From assembly GCA_022813625.1 (NCBI GenBank), contig JAKLMB010000019.1, forward strand, positions 310,001 to 374,000: a stretch of 64,000 nucleotides of DNA, written 5' to 3'. The notes under the pieces were generated by a model. The model saw nothing but the letters and a program-made list of their open reading frames with translations, ran no database searches and was not told the DNA's origin. This DNA comes from Aaosphaeria pasadenensis. Its lineage: Eukaryota > Ascomycota > Dothideomycetes > Pleosporales. The position numbers and the translations under genes are program-made. Below, one piece after another: positions 42,770 through 55,000 of the stretch (positions are counted from its first letter, which is position 1; each line of letters opens with the position of its first letter).

Positions 42770-43866
42770 TCCTCCCGTGCGTGCGTGCGTGTGTTGTTGC
42801 TTGAGGCATACACACACACCCCACGACCCTTTTTGCGACTATGGATGCGAGTAATCCGAGATGTGTACGATCAGTTATTCCCCTTATTGTCGTCGATTCT
42901 TTTCTTCCTTTCTTCTTCTGCATCTTTTTCTTCTCTTTTGCTTTTTCTTTTTGTACCATATATACCCCCACCGTGCTGGAAGTACAAAATCTTCGAGAAC
43001 CCCGAATGATTTATCATACAACACGCAAAATGTCGTCTGGACGAGAGAGATGAATGGATGGATGCTCAGGATACGAGGAAGGAGGACTTAACAACCTATC
43101 TCTCTAGACGAGAGAGGAACGAAGGATACACACAGAGAGAGAGGAAGAGAGAGACGGAGTGTGGAAAGCCCCACACAAAGCTTCAGCATGAAGAAATCAG
43201 CTGAGGGTCATGCTATGTAATGATACCAACAACAACAAAAACGTGTAAACTCAGCTTCAGCTCGCTCGGCCTTTGTGACTGAGCAGGGCAGAGCAGCACA
43301 CAAGCTTGAAGAAATAGGAAAAAAAGAAATACAATACATAAAATTCAAACAATTCAGACTTCATAGGAAACTAGCAGTTCAAAAAATGTGCAGACTTACT
43401 TAACTTCACTACTGAGCGATGGGTGCATGCTAATCACTACATCTTGACGTTGATGATACTCACTCATCAAGACAATGCATAGATGGGGCAACGGCAAATA
43501 CCTGCCATCCCGTCCCCAAACCATTGCCCGTCATCCGTTTGTTTTATACATACCATGCACGCCACGAGGTTGATAACGAGGTAGACCCAGTCACCCTATC
43601 TGTCTGTAAGCCGCCTCCCCGCCGCCCCGTGAAGGGAGGCAAAACCCCTGATGCCTGGTGGTGATCATCGCGCATGTTTGAAGAAAAGTACGGCCGTGCG
43701 TGGAAGGACGTCTAGGTGCGTGTGAAAATATCTTATATTTTGTAAGGATGGTAGGGCGGGGGGTTGGGTATCTAGGTTATTCGGTATAGTGAAAGGTATA
43801 TATATGAGTCTGTTTTGTTTTGAACTCCATTGCATGACTTTTTCTTCGTGTCTTCTCTTCTTTTCA
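42770..43866. other. Intergenic, convergent 3' ends
   Basis: A 1.1-kb spacer holding the 3' flanks of the GPI-protein and cyclophilin genes. It contains a short GTGC repeat (about 42778-42792), a CA run near 42810 and a T/C-rich tract (42895-42955). No gene. Confidence 0.45.
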
Positions 43867-45549
43867 TTACCAACTGTCGAAGTTTCCAAAACCGCCTGTC
43901 CGCGCTTTCTTCTTGACGGGCAGTTCGTCGGCTTCGTCCCATTCGCCAACGATCTCGTCTTCATTTTGTTGTTGCTGCTGCTGCTTCGCTGCTTGGAGGT
44001 ACTTGCCGACGCCCTGGTCGCCGGATGAATCGTTGTCGACGGTGCCGTCTTTTCGTATCCTCTTGCCCGTCCATGTGGTCCTCTCGTCTGCCCTGCCGCC
44101 CTGTCGGCGGATCTCCTCCTCTTCCTCCTCTTTGTTCGCCTTGTCCTTGCGCTCCTTCTCCCATTCCTCGAACGGATCGACAAACACGACGACGTCCAGG
44201 ATCTCGAGGTCCTCGACCGGCTTGTCCTTCTCGCCCGTCTCCGCCATCTCCATCGACTTGAGCGTGGTGTCCAACCCGCCGACCACCCGCGCGAAGATGG
44301 TATGCTTCCGGTCCAGGTGCGGCACCTGGCGATACGTGATGAAGAACTGCGAAGTATTCGTGTTCTTCCCCTTATTCGCCATGCTCAGCACGCCCCTCTT
44401 ATCGTGCTTCTCCGGCCCGTCGAACTCGTCGTTGAACGGCTTGCCCCAGATGCTCTGGCCCCCGCGGCCCGTGCCCGTGGGGTCGCCGCCCTGGATCATG
44501 AACCCCTTGATGTTGCGGTGGAAGATGGTGTTCCTGTAGTATCCCTTCTGCGCGAGCTTCACGAAGTTCCAGACCGCGCGTGGTGCGAACTCTGGCAGTA
44601 ACTCGATGTTCAGGTCGCCCAGGGACGTGGAGATCCGGGCGTACCCCTTGTTCTTGACGCGCTTGGGCCTCAGCATGTAGTCTTCGTCGGAGAGGATGGC
44701 CCGCTCGCCTGAAGTGTGCGGTGTCACTCCCGTGGATGTGAAGGACGCGGCGGCTTTGCCGGAGGTGTAGACGGCGGCGTTGTAGGCCATTTTGGCGGGA
44801 GGTGGCGGCGCTGCTTTTGAAGCTGCGCCGTTCTTCTGAGCAGATGCGCCCGTTTTTGAAACTTGCCCGCCTGCTGCTTTCAGTTGTCGGTCCGCTCGAG
44901 CCTTTGCGACGGCCTCTTTGGCCTTCAGAATCTTAGCGGCATTGCCCAGCGCTTCGACATTGACGCTGCCTTCGTCTCCGGGCACGATGGTTTCGCCGTC
45001 CTTGATGTGCTTGAACTGGCCGAAGTTCCTCGACTCGATGTTCTGCGGGTCTTGCAGCGTGATGATGTCCTTCCTGCTGAAGTCCTCGTCCGACACCAGG
45101 TCCTTCCAGTTCTTCGACTTGATGTTCAGCCTCTCCACCGTGTCCCACGAGAACACATTGCCCGTGTTCCCCAGCGCGACGATGTGCGTGTTGTCCGTGA
45201 ACACCTTGTACGTGACCGGGTCGACGTACTCGCCGTCCTCGTTCTTCGCGAAGTTCAGCGCGATCAAGTCCGAGCGCTTCAACGGCGAGCCGTCGACCGG
45301 GTTGGTGTCCTTGTGTTTCGAGAGCCAGGTGAGGATGTGCGTGAGGTCGAAGATGGTGCCCGTGGACGTGCAGACCGGGTCGGTGAACGGCTGCAGCGAC
45401 ACTGCGCAGTAGTTGAAGGGGAGCCGTCTGAAGGAGCCGCCGCCTGAGTTTTCCGCACGTCCTGCGTTTGCGCCGCGCGACGTCCCGAAGGCGTCGCTCG
45501 AGGACCACTCCGAGTGCGTGATGTAGAGTTTGTCGGTTCCTTTCCCCAT
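43867..45549 (-). CDS. U-box cyclophilin, PPIL2/CYP8-type peptidyl-prolyl isomerase
   Basis: A single exon of 560 aa, complete. The N-terminus MGKGTDKLYITHSEW and a U-box-like domain at about residues 41-115 (FNYCAVSLQPFTDPVCTSTGTIFDL) are diagnostic of PPIL2. A charged, Ala-rich linker leads to the cyclophilin domain (about 300-456): FHRNIKGFMIQGGDPTGTGRGG keeps the catalytic Arg, and FITYRQVPHLDRKHTIF has His where cyclophilin A has the cyclosporin-binding Trp, a change normal in this subfamily. The C-terminal tail is Lys/Glu-rich with seven Gln and ends GGFGNFDSW. PPIL2 is nuclear, associates with the spliceosome and has U-box ubiquitin-ligase potential. Regulation and partners cannot be read from the sequence. 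Confidence 0.95.
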   Translation of the reverse strand: MGKGTDKLYITHSEWSSSDAFGTSRGANAGRAENSGGGSFRRLPFNYCAVSLQPFTDPVCTSTGTIFDLTHILTWLSKHKDTNPVDGSPLKRSDLIALNFAKNEDGEYVDPVTYKVFTDNTHIVALGNTGNVFSWDTVERLNIKSKNWKDLVSDEDFSRKDIITLQDPQNIESRNFGQFKHIKDGETIVPGDEGSVNVEALGNAAKILKAKEAVAKARADRQLKAAGGQVSKTGASAQKNGAASKAAPPPPAKMAYNAAVYTSGKAAASFTSTGVTPHTSGERAILSDEDYMLRPKRVKNKGYARISTSLGDLNIELLPEFAPRAVWNFVKLAQKGYYRNTIFHRNIKGFMIQGGDPTGTGRGGQSIWGKPFNDEFDGPEKHDKRGVLSMANKGKNTNTSQFFITYRQVPHLDRKHTIFARVVGGLDTTLKSMEMAETGEKDKPVEDLEILDVVVFVDPFEEWEKERKDKANKEEEEEEIRRQGGRADERTTWTGKRIRKDGTVDNDSSGDQGVGKYLQAAKQQQQQQNEDEIVGEWDEADELPVKKKARTGGFGNFDSW

Positions 45550-47261
45550 GGCTGCGAGTGCGTGTCTGGAGGCGGGGAAATGTTGTGTCGGTGTTTGTCG
45601 ATGCGGTTTCGAAAAAGTTGAGGGTTGGGGCTGGTGCCAAGCTTATGACGCGCTGCTGGGATGTTCCGATTGAGTCGCGACCACTGGCAAGAAGTTGTCG
45701 TTTTTTTTACAATTACTCACTAGATATCTATATTCCGGATTCGAAGTGGATTTCCTGTTGTCTAGTTTTTATAAGAAAATGATCGTACCAGGCCCGGACT
45801 CATGGTTCATAGTCACTATTCTGAATGTTGAATCATATCCAATCGAACCATGGGTCGCTACTCATATATCGATACCCATCGTCCAATAGACCTTAGATAG
45901 TTTATTGATGAGCATTCAACTATAATCAACAAAGCCTATAGTACAGAGTGATCCAATTGACTGGAAAATGGCACATAATGAAATGCCGAATCGAAATAAA
46001 CCATCCAGATGTTAAAGACAGATAGTATATCGCAAAAGTGTTGAACAAAAGGGATTAAAGAACCCGGATCAAAAGTCACTTACAGACGCTCAACAACAGC
46101 TCCTCAATCTAATCGGATCACCATTACATAATTCCTGTTCGTTAGAACCTACTGCTTGGTTGGAAAGTAAGTTCAAGGAAAAAAGTTAGAAGCAAAGCAT
46201 TATCTAACGTACAACTTCAAGAGAAAAGGCTACATAAAAAATCATAAAGGACAGATGGGGATATTACACGCATCTCTCTCTATTTGGTAGAGTTCTAGTC
46301 TAGCTAGCAGTTGCAAGAGAAATTAAAAACAATGACAGAGCGAACTCTGTACTTTCATCTTCATGTTTACTAATTACTCCTGTTCTCTTCATATCTTCCA
46401 AGGTTATTATACAAAACAATCTACAACCCAGCTTTTCAAGGTTACTTCCTTCTTGCAAGAAGAGTTATGAGCTTGAGATAGGGAAGATTCAATTGAATAA
46501 GTAGACAAGTGGACGGGCTAAAGGACGTCAGGATATGCATGTATGTATACACTTTACTTGAATTCGTGGGTACGATTTCGCGGGCAGGACAAGGGCAGGT
46601 AGGAATAACCGAGTAGTAGAGGCCAGGAACGGGCAAGTCGTAGCGACCATTTACTCGACAACCAAGACAACGCTCAAGACTGCCTACATAGTTAAAGGCT
46701 GCTGGTGGTCCAGAGGGTCATTAAATTGCACAAATAAGCAAGGAATGGTTCTCATTATTGCCAGTGTAACGTTTTCTTTTATTTCTCGTTCATTTGGAAC
46801 GTTTGGTAGTGAAATTACACTGGCATTCCGAAAAATCTTTCCCCCTCCCTTTTGCTGTCCCATGTTTCCCCTTGGATGCTGAGCATCATGTGAACATCAT
46901 ACATGCTGCAAAAGTCCTTTGCCCTCTACCAAATCACACAGTGAATTTGGCAAGGCCACCAATCACTAAATGGTTCTCATAGGCATTCCTTCCTCCCAGC
47001 GAGGAGATGGCTGGAAACATTTGCGGGAGCCCCACAGGGCTGTCCAGCAAGTAAAATTACAAACTCCAAGTATGCCGATGACTGATGCACATAATATGCT
47101 GCTTGATGTTCCGGAGCAGCGTGCTCATAAAAAAAACCCACCCAATGCAATGCACGCTTGAACGCACCAAATACAGACAGGAAAATTGAAAACAGAAAAC
47201 AGAATGACGGACATCAATGTCCGCCGGTCGTGCAATATATGTACAGAAAAAGTATGCATGA
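45550..47261. other. Intergenic, no gene recognised
   Basis: A 1.7-kb AT-rich spacer holding the cyclophilin promoter and the 3' flank of the cyclin gene. No supported ORF, repeat or motif. Confidence 0.4.
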
Positions 47262-49196
47262 TCAGCGAGGAGGGGCCATCTGCTGCGGGATGGGCAATTG
47301 GTTGTAATGATGTGGCTCATTCCAAGCACCGGCTTCCATGTATGGCAAGGGACCGACTCGTCGCTCAGTCATGGGCCGGCCTAGAGGTTGGTATTGCATC
47401 TGGTCGTAACCAATGTTACGAGCAGGATTGTGCATAGACGTTGTCGGTGGTGGGACGAGGAGGGTGTGTACACCGCGGACCGGTCGATAGGGCGACTGCC
47501 GTTGGCTAAGGAAATACGAAGGAGAAAGCTGTCGTTGGCCAGTAGAGAATGTCGCACTGATAGGAGAGGATCCCGCAGACGGTGGGTAAGGGCTGACCTG
47601 GCGAGATCGCTCGTGCGTAGGAGTGGTATTTGGGAAGGGAGGTGCTGCTGCAGACGTTGGCGTGGCCACGGCGGGTTGGGGCCAGAGGGCGGCAGGTGCA
47701 TACACCATGTTCATGGATCGACTTCCAGGGACTGGGAGCGGGAGCTCTTGCCAACTGTTGACTGCGGGAGGAGGGTTGTGCTGGGGTGGTGGAATAGCTA
47801 GGCTGGGAAGAGGTGGCAAGCGGTTCATCGAGGGCTGGGGCTCGAACGTCTTGTTCAACGGCGTCTGGAGGGTGGGAATCAAAGGAGCCTGGCTGTAGGG
47901 TCCAGGGGTAAGGCCATGGGCGAGTCGCTTCGCAGGTGGCTCGACACTGTGGTCGGCACTGCGCTTTCGTTGAATCAATGGGCCCAATTCCGGCAGAGGC
48001 CCGATCGGGGAGACCGCACTGGAAGTCGCTTGAGGTTGGAGGAGCGGCGTATTCGAGAATTGCGAGCGGCAGGGTGAGAACGAAGTCGCTGTGGGGGGTG
48101 AGAGCTGATGGGACGGCGGGGAAGGTACAAAGGCATTCGGGACCCGGAGAGTGGGCGTAGGAGGGCCGACGGGGCTGACGGCACCAGAGGCTGGCACCTT
48201 GGAGGCACGATCGTAGAAGGTGCCGAACTTTCCGAGCAACTTGTGCCAATCTTCCCACTCCTTCTTCGAGGTGAACAAGCTGTATCGCATGTTACTGAGA
48301 AATTCCACCTCCATGATGTGGACCTCTTGAACGGAAATTCCGGAAACTTCAGCCCATGTCTTGTTCGTGTACGTGTTGTCGTCCAAGAACTTATTGCCCA
48401 ACATTAAAGCTACTGTGAGGAGACGGTATTCACTACCAGGCTTGCCCTTAACAGTTGGATTCGTCTGCTTCAACCTGTAGATGAAGAGTAGTGCCAAGAG
48501 AATGACGTTCGAAGCAACTTGCGTGGTGGTGAGGATGGTGGCTACCCATTTCTTGAAGCCAGTCGTAGGGATGGCATCTGGAACCAGGGCTTGGACGGAG
48601 AGTCGAGGGGAACTGTTTTCTACGACAGATTTAAGGGTGGAGGAGTTTTCGAACCAGAAAAGACATGTAATCTACCTTCTGTTAGATTCAAAAGATTGAT
48701 GCATTCTGGGGAAGCATTTAGGACTCACCTCTGCCGCTAATTGCGGAAGACCTTCCTGCGGTGTGTTGATTGAGTCGGGCACTCTTAGATTTGGAGCAAT
48801 GGACCACCTCTTTCGCTGCTGGGTACCCATATCTTGAGTCTCCTTGACCGTCCGATTCTGTATCGACCGAGAGGAAGGGCTTCCCTGCGCCGAGGCGACC
48901 CTGGAGTTACCGATGGCGGGCAATTGAAAGCCATAATGCTGACCAGCACCCCCACTGGGTGGAAGTGATACCAACCTTACGGCCGAACCAGGCACATCGG
49001 TGGGAGGTGTGAGTGGCGGTAGAGGGGCAGATCGTAGAGCATCGAGCTCGTTGCCTGATGTGATTCTTGGGATCGGTAATTGCATCTGGCGTTGGGGATC
49101 GAATTTGGAGATGGGATGTGAGGGAGTATAGAGGTCGTAGGGACGCTCCCTGGGGAAGGCATGAGGCATCGGGTTTGGGAGTTGTAATTCGAGCAT
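47262..49196 (-). CDS. PHO80/CLG1-type cyclin with long proline-rich tail
   Basis: Spliced CDS complement(join(47262..48671,48729..49196)), 625 aa. Residues 1-156 are Pro/Ser-rich and disordered. The splice (57-nt intron) restores ITCLFWFENSSTLKSVVENSS, leading into the cyclin box: FKKWVATILTTTQVASNVILLALLFIYRLK, GSEYRLLTVALMLGNKFLDDNTYTNKTWAEVSGISVQEVHIMEVEFLSNMRYSLF. That matches cyclins that partner Pho85-type kinases, closest in layout to yeast Clg1. The C-terminal ~330 residues are Pro/Gln/Ser-rich without domain. A role in nutrient- or morphogenesis-linked Pho85 signalling is inferred from the family. Its upstream side opens onto a ~14-kb tract without genes, which suggests extensive cis-regulation or a long leader. 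Confidence 0.88.
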
Positions 49197-50351
49197 ATGG
49201 GCGGCTGGTCGACTACTCCGGGGAGAGTGAGTAGAGGAGGAAAGAGCTATGGAGCGTAGCTGCCGAAGCGGGATTGAAGTGATTTATAGAAGGTGGAAAT
49301 AGCCTCAATGCCTGCGTACGAGCATGAGCAAGAGCAATAGACCGACGAGTCTTATGATGGAAGCAGATTAAGGTTTGTTTGCGTTTTCTATGCTTTGCAC
49401 ATTGCCAGAATGGGCCTTGAGTGGTGGTCCCGGGGAAAGGGTTGCTGCTTGGGCGACGTCAAGCAAGGGAAGGCGTAGGTAATTGTTGATGGTATGCTGT
49501 TTGTGAAATCGTCTGTATCCACGACCCAGTGAACAATGCAACCCTAGTTCCGGAGAGCAGGTCCAATGGAAGAGTAGAAAGGTGAAGAGGAGAGGAGAGG
49601 AGAGCCTTCTGTTGGTGAGGAAGACTTTTGATGTTCGATCGAGGGAGGAGGTACACTTCCGCTGAAGTAGTAGAAGAGGAAGGAGCGAAGGATGACGATT
49701 ATGAGAGGCGTATATCTAGCAAGACCGGGACAAGGCGTGAGAGAGGTTACGGAAATGCTAGGCTAAACCTGGTATATGTAGTCGCGGTGATAGTGGTAAT
49801 GGTAGTGGAGTATGAAGGAGAAGAGGGAGAGTGGTAGTAGTCGTAGGAGTAGGTGATTGACTTTGGTGGATGGTTGGTCGGTCGGTTGGTCGATTGATTG
49901 ATTGAGGGTGAAAGGGAGAGAGTGAAAGGATGGTGACAGCGGGTCGAAGATATTTTGAGGTAGGTAGGCGTGGATGGATGAAAGGGTGAAGGGTTTGGGG
50001 CGGGTTGGTTGGGAATAGATACAATAAAACACAATTCACAACGGAGTCGTGAGTGAATGACTGACTATACCCAGAAGTATGTCTATCCATCGATCCATCC
50101 ATGATCCATCGAACCAACCAACCAACCAACCAAGCGGCCAGCCAGTCAGTCAGGTCAACCAGCCAACCGGCCGACCAACCAACCATCCATGACGAGTGAA
50201 GGAGGCGGCGGCGGCGGCGGAGGAGAAGGAGGAGGCAGAGGAAACAGAGGATGAGCTTTCGGAAAGGTTCCAGGCGTGACAGGGATGGATGGATGGTGAA
50301 TACACAATACCTAGTGTGGATAGGCGATGGTTTGGGCCCTTGGGGGTGGAT

Positions 50352-50369
50352 GGGTATGGGTGGGAAGGG
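50352..50369 (+). other. Predicted G-quadruplex, followed by a G14 run
   Basis: GGGTATGGGTGGGAAGGG has four GGG runs with loops of 3, 1 and 2 nt, the canonical G4 pattern. A run of 14 G follows at 50387-50400. They lie about 1.15 kb upstream of the cyclin start codon, on the strand opposite to its coding strand. Confidence 0.65.
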
Positions 50370-50526
50370 TGGTAATGGGCGGACTAGGGGGGGGGGGGGG
50401 TTGAGGGGTGTGTGCGTATGTGTGAGAGTGTGAGTGTGAGTATTGTATGAGTGAGTGTGAGTGTGAGTGTGAGTGGGTAGGGTACAATAGGGTATTAGCT
50501 TAGGGGGACTACCTAGGACTGGGACT

Positions 50527-50553
50527 AGGTTAGGTAGGTTAGGTAGGTTAGGT
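50527..50553 (+). repeat. Three perfect 9-nt tandem repeats (AGGTTAGGT)
   Basis: Units at 50527-50535, 50536-50544 and 50545-50553, flanked by looser TTAG repeats. They resemble, but are not, the fungal telomere unit TTAGGG. Confidence 0.8.
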
Positions 50554-52006
50554 ATTAGTTAGTTAGGGTATGGAATGAGGGGACGGGGATGGATGGGAAC
50601 GGCAACGACGACGACGACGACAACGAAAAGCCCCAAAAGAAGGCTGATCCAGAAGTAGAAGCAGCAACGAACTTCTGACATGAAAAACCCAATAAGCGAG
50701 GGGATAGCTACCTAGTGATGAACAGACCAGACAGCTTCAACTAAAGGTTGCCTGCGTTAGGTACACCACCGCACACCTAGGAAGTCAAAGCCATGCTCAT
50801 GCCCATACCCATGCCCGCCCCATGCTATGTTACCTACCTAATGCTATGCCATGCCATGCCATGCCAAATCACAACCACAAAAAAGGCATGCGGCATGTCC
50901 CAATCAACCTTGAACTTGATCAGCATCGGCATCAGCAGTACCAGTACTCCGTATAGTTACCTACTGTCCACGGAGTACCTAATACAATAGCAGGACAAGT
51001 AGTGGCACTGGCAGCATGACCACAAGCACAAGGGCCAGATTCAGAACCAGAACTACCTAAAGCTAGAAACCAGCACCAGCACCAGCACCGGCACCGGTCA
51101 TCAGCAATCAGCATCATTGAATGTCCACTAACTCTACGCATCTACGGCGTACTCAGTAGGTACCTAACTATTGTGCGCACTGTGTATAGTTCGGAGTATA
51201 CGTATGTACAGGGGCTGTCCGGGTTGATTATTGGACCGACAGCGAACCGCGCCTGCGCCCGCGTCTGCGCCTGCACTGGCTCTGGCTCTGGCACTGATTT
51301 GGTTGGAACTGCGACTTGGATTGTTACTGCCACTGCAACACTGCGACGACGGACGGCGGACGGCGACTGCGATAGCTGACCGGGATGGGATGAGGGGGGA
51401 TGCGGTGCACAGGGCAAGACGCAAGTGTGAAAACAGGAGATACCTAGCCAGTATTACCGGTGATAGCTTAGTGGCAGTGGCAGTGGAGGGACTGGGAGTA
51501 GCATCAGCCAGCAATAATAATAACACTCGTAACAAGATCCAAGCCCAAGTGCAAACAGGGCAAGGCAAGCAAAGAGTCGTCGTGCAGGAAGGGGGAACAG
51601 CGGCGACCGGGAGACGACAGGGATGGTTCTGTTCTGTTCGCGGCATAGACCAAGACTCGTGTGGCCGTGTGGCCTTTGTGTTGTGTCGCATACAAATCAT
51701 CCAAGTCTATGTGGACGGTACACCTAGCATGCGTAAGAGGTGAGTGGGTTGTCTGTGCGTACGTGCGTGCGTGCGTGAAGTGACTTGAATGACTGATTGT
51801 TTGATTAACTGGATGACCAAGTGGTGAGTGAGTAGTGTGAAAGATTTCTCAGAATAGTCACTGAGTATTAGTCTAATTTAGTTGAACAATAATAATTATT
51901 GATAGTGATGGTGACGAAAGAAAGAGAGGGGAATGGACTTCAAAGGACAATGAGTTGGAAGAGAGCAAGTCAGTGGGTATGTGGTTGCGTAGGTAGCTTC
52001 AATTAC

Positions 52007-52044
52007 ACGGGTTTAGCTGGTTCTAGACTCTAAGCTAAACCCGT
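52007..52044. repeat. Perfect 12-bp inverted repeat with 14-nt spacer
   Basis: ACGGGTTTAGCT (52007-52018) and its exact reverse complement AGCTAAACCCGT (52033-52044). It could form a hairpin or be a dyad binding site. There is no adjoining gene to suggest a terminator. Confidence 0.8.
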
Positions 52045-55000
52045 ATTGGGATAGGTGTCTACTTGATAAGGACTAGACTTACGGCACTTAATCCCATTGT
52101 ACAGGATTAGAACTTTGAAATACATCAGGAGGGGGGCTGCATAGCCAACACTGCCATCCTCCGCCTACCAGAATGGTTATAGTTATACTCGTAGTTGTGG
52201 TTGGCAGTTGGATATTCCGGGCAGTACGATCATTGTCGTAAATGACTGTTCCCTCCGTAAGTAAATGACTAACATTATTCAATGACACACAGCACCTGGA
52301 AGGTTCCGTACGATACAATACGATAGTTACGGAGACCACCGAAGGGGGGCCAGGAAGAATGATTGAAACGAGAGACTGGTCGTTCCCGTTCCGGAATGCC
52401 TAAGGGTTGAATCCATACTGTAGGTATGTACTCCGTACAGCACAGCACGGCACGGTACAGCCCAGTCTAGCACATTATTGTACGGGTACGGGAAGACGAA
52501 GCCCAGTTCTGTGGACTCACTCATTACAAGTAGCTATTAAAGACAATCGTAACGTAAGTAACATCGGATTGGTCCAATCCATCATCCATGCGTGCTTGCG
52601 GTCAGGCAGTCAATATCTGAGTCCGTCCGTTGGCAACTAAAGGTAATTATGAGTGATTGCCCGTGGGATTGTCGTTATTGGCGTGGGAATCGGCGTCGGT
52701 ATTGATGCTGGTGCTGGTCTGGTGTATCATCAATCCATCGAACTTCGTGCGAGCAAGCAGCAGTCCAAGCAAGTCCACCCATTCCGAATCCAGTCCGTCT
52801 CTGTTCCACTCAGCGAATGGGGACTTTGCGTTGTCATGGGGAGACAAAGCAAAGCGGGGCGGGGACAAGGGACGGTGAAGGGGATGGAACCCCCCTCAAC
52901 ACATACACTCACACTCACACTGACACACTGACACACTACCAGGTACTCATTCTGTCTCTCTCACGCACACAAAGACCAGCCCCAGCCCAAAGGGCTAAAG
53001 GGAAAAAAGAGGACACCCACCAGTGACCAACCAGCAATAGCAGTAAATGACCAGCAATGACCATGACCATGACCGCGCACGGTCAACCTCCCACTCCATC
53101 CTGCACGGCAAAGCGAGCGTACAGGACAAGCGTCGTCGCAGAACGAAAACCGCGGCCAGCGGCATGCATCATTCCTCATCTTCCGTATCCTTCATTCCCA
53201 TTTTTTCGTGATCATTATTATTTTATTGTTTCTTTCCCCCTTCATCCGCCGTCGCCGTCGCCCGCCGCCGGGTGGGGATGGGCTTAGGCTTGCGCTTTGT
53301 CATTTGCGGTGCAGTGCCGTGCGTTACGTGCAGTGCTGTGCTGTGCTGCGCTTCGCTGCGCTGCCTTGCCCGCCCGCCCTGCCTGCCTACGTTGCCTGGT
53401 CCAAGTGCTGCCGCTGCTTCGTGGATAGAGTTGGCGATGTGGAATGACCTAAGGTGGTAATAGATTGATCGGTACGGGCTGGGTATAATTTAGTGCATCG
53501 GTGGTGTTGACGGTTTGATGGCAAACTCCCAACGACGTAATGGTGCGCTTGCCCGTGGATCTTGGAGAGTTGCATTTACCAGTTGCAGCTTGGTATCTCC
53601 GTAATAGTGCCATGTAGAATATATGTGCATAAAGAACTTTCAGATTGACCGGTGATTGCGCGGAAACCAATCAAGACAATTGAATATCTGGATACCATGT
53701 GTACGGAGTAGGAGAGTGAGATATGGAGTGTCAATTCATTTCCTTGGCCCTGTTCCCATCCTGTCCCGCCCTGTTCTGCCCTTGCAAGACTCCAGGCTAC
53801 TTGTAAGACTTCCTGCAGCTCTGTTCCTCGTCCCTCTTCTCTATCTGCGGCGACTGTTACAAGATCATCTAAGCCAATTTCGCCCCTAGCGCCATCCTGT
53901 CCATCTCATTATTGCCCAGTTCCAAAGTGTACCTAGAGAGAGTCCCATACACAGGCTGTGTACCGTATGCGTACATGGTACGGAGTACTCCTATACAGTA
54001 AGTTGCAGTATGCCTGCGCGCTGGATGTCACAATATGGACGTTACCCAATCGTGATATATTTTGGTACCAGTGTTTCATCCGCTACTTGCTTGCCCTGCT
54101 ATACCTTGTTCCTATGTACGGAGTAACAATACCAAGAATAATGACAATGGCCATCATGTTCACGATACCTCCACTCTGACCTCAGGAGGATTACACACCA
54201 TTACCATATTAGGCAGAGGGTTGGGGTTGAACTCAACACTGTCAATTGGGCCACGGGTTACAGATCACGACTTGTGATTTACGGGTTATTCCTAGCACTC
54301 CTCTACTCCCTATATGACACCTAATACCGCGAACGATGGCAAGTTCACGGTCATCAATAATTAACCCTTCCCAGTCAGGCCAATCCAATCCAATCCAATT
54401 CAAGTATACACCCAGCATCCAACACCCAACACTGTAAATCAGCCCCGGTGTCGGTCTTCTGACTCTAAGTTCTCACCCACTGGCTATGCGATACACACAC
54501 ACACACACAAACGTACGCACGCACAAGCACATTGATCCCTCCCCTCATCGACATCCATCCATCCACACATACGGAGTATGCATCCCACTCGCTGTACGCG
54601 GACCAAACAAGATCCCATCCCTATTACACCCATTTATTTCCACCTCACTTTCCACATGCCCACCTCCACACCCATAACCACTACATCCCACTCGCTGGCC
54701 CGTCCCAAAGAATCCACCACTCCGCCAGCGGTTAGCACCCCCTCGTCCTACCATCATCATCTGCGATTTTCCTGATTATAATTCACGCCTCAATAATGTC
54801 GGCGACCGCCAATCTGACCCGCAATAATATTAATGGCAAACGCAAGCTTCAAGACAAGGCCCCAGCTCCATGATAATGAGAAGGATGACGATGACGCTCC
54901 TACTCAAGAGTAGTATAGTATGCGATGATTGCCCGAAGCCTCGAACCGCAAGCCTCTCTCGTAGGTAGGCAGATGGAGCCTGTGGCCCCGTAGTGTCGTG

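Noticed and set aside
44863..45640. Long ORFs on both strands over the cyclophilin gene
   Set aside because: Shadow frames of the GC-rich CYP8/PPIL2 coding sequence; low-complexity composition.
50527..50553. Interstitial telomere sequence
   Set aside because: The unit AGGTTAGGT is not TTAGGG and only three copies occur, so chromosome-fusion or internal-telomere claims are unsupported.
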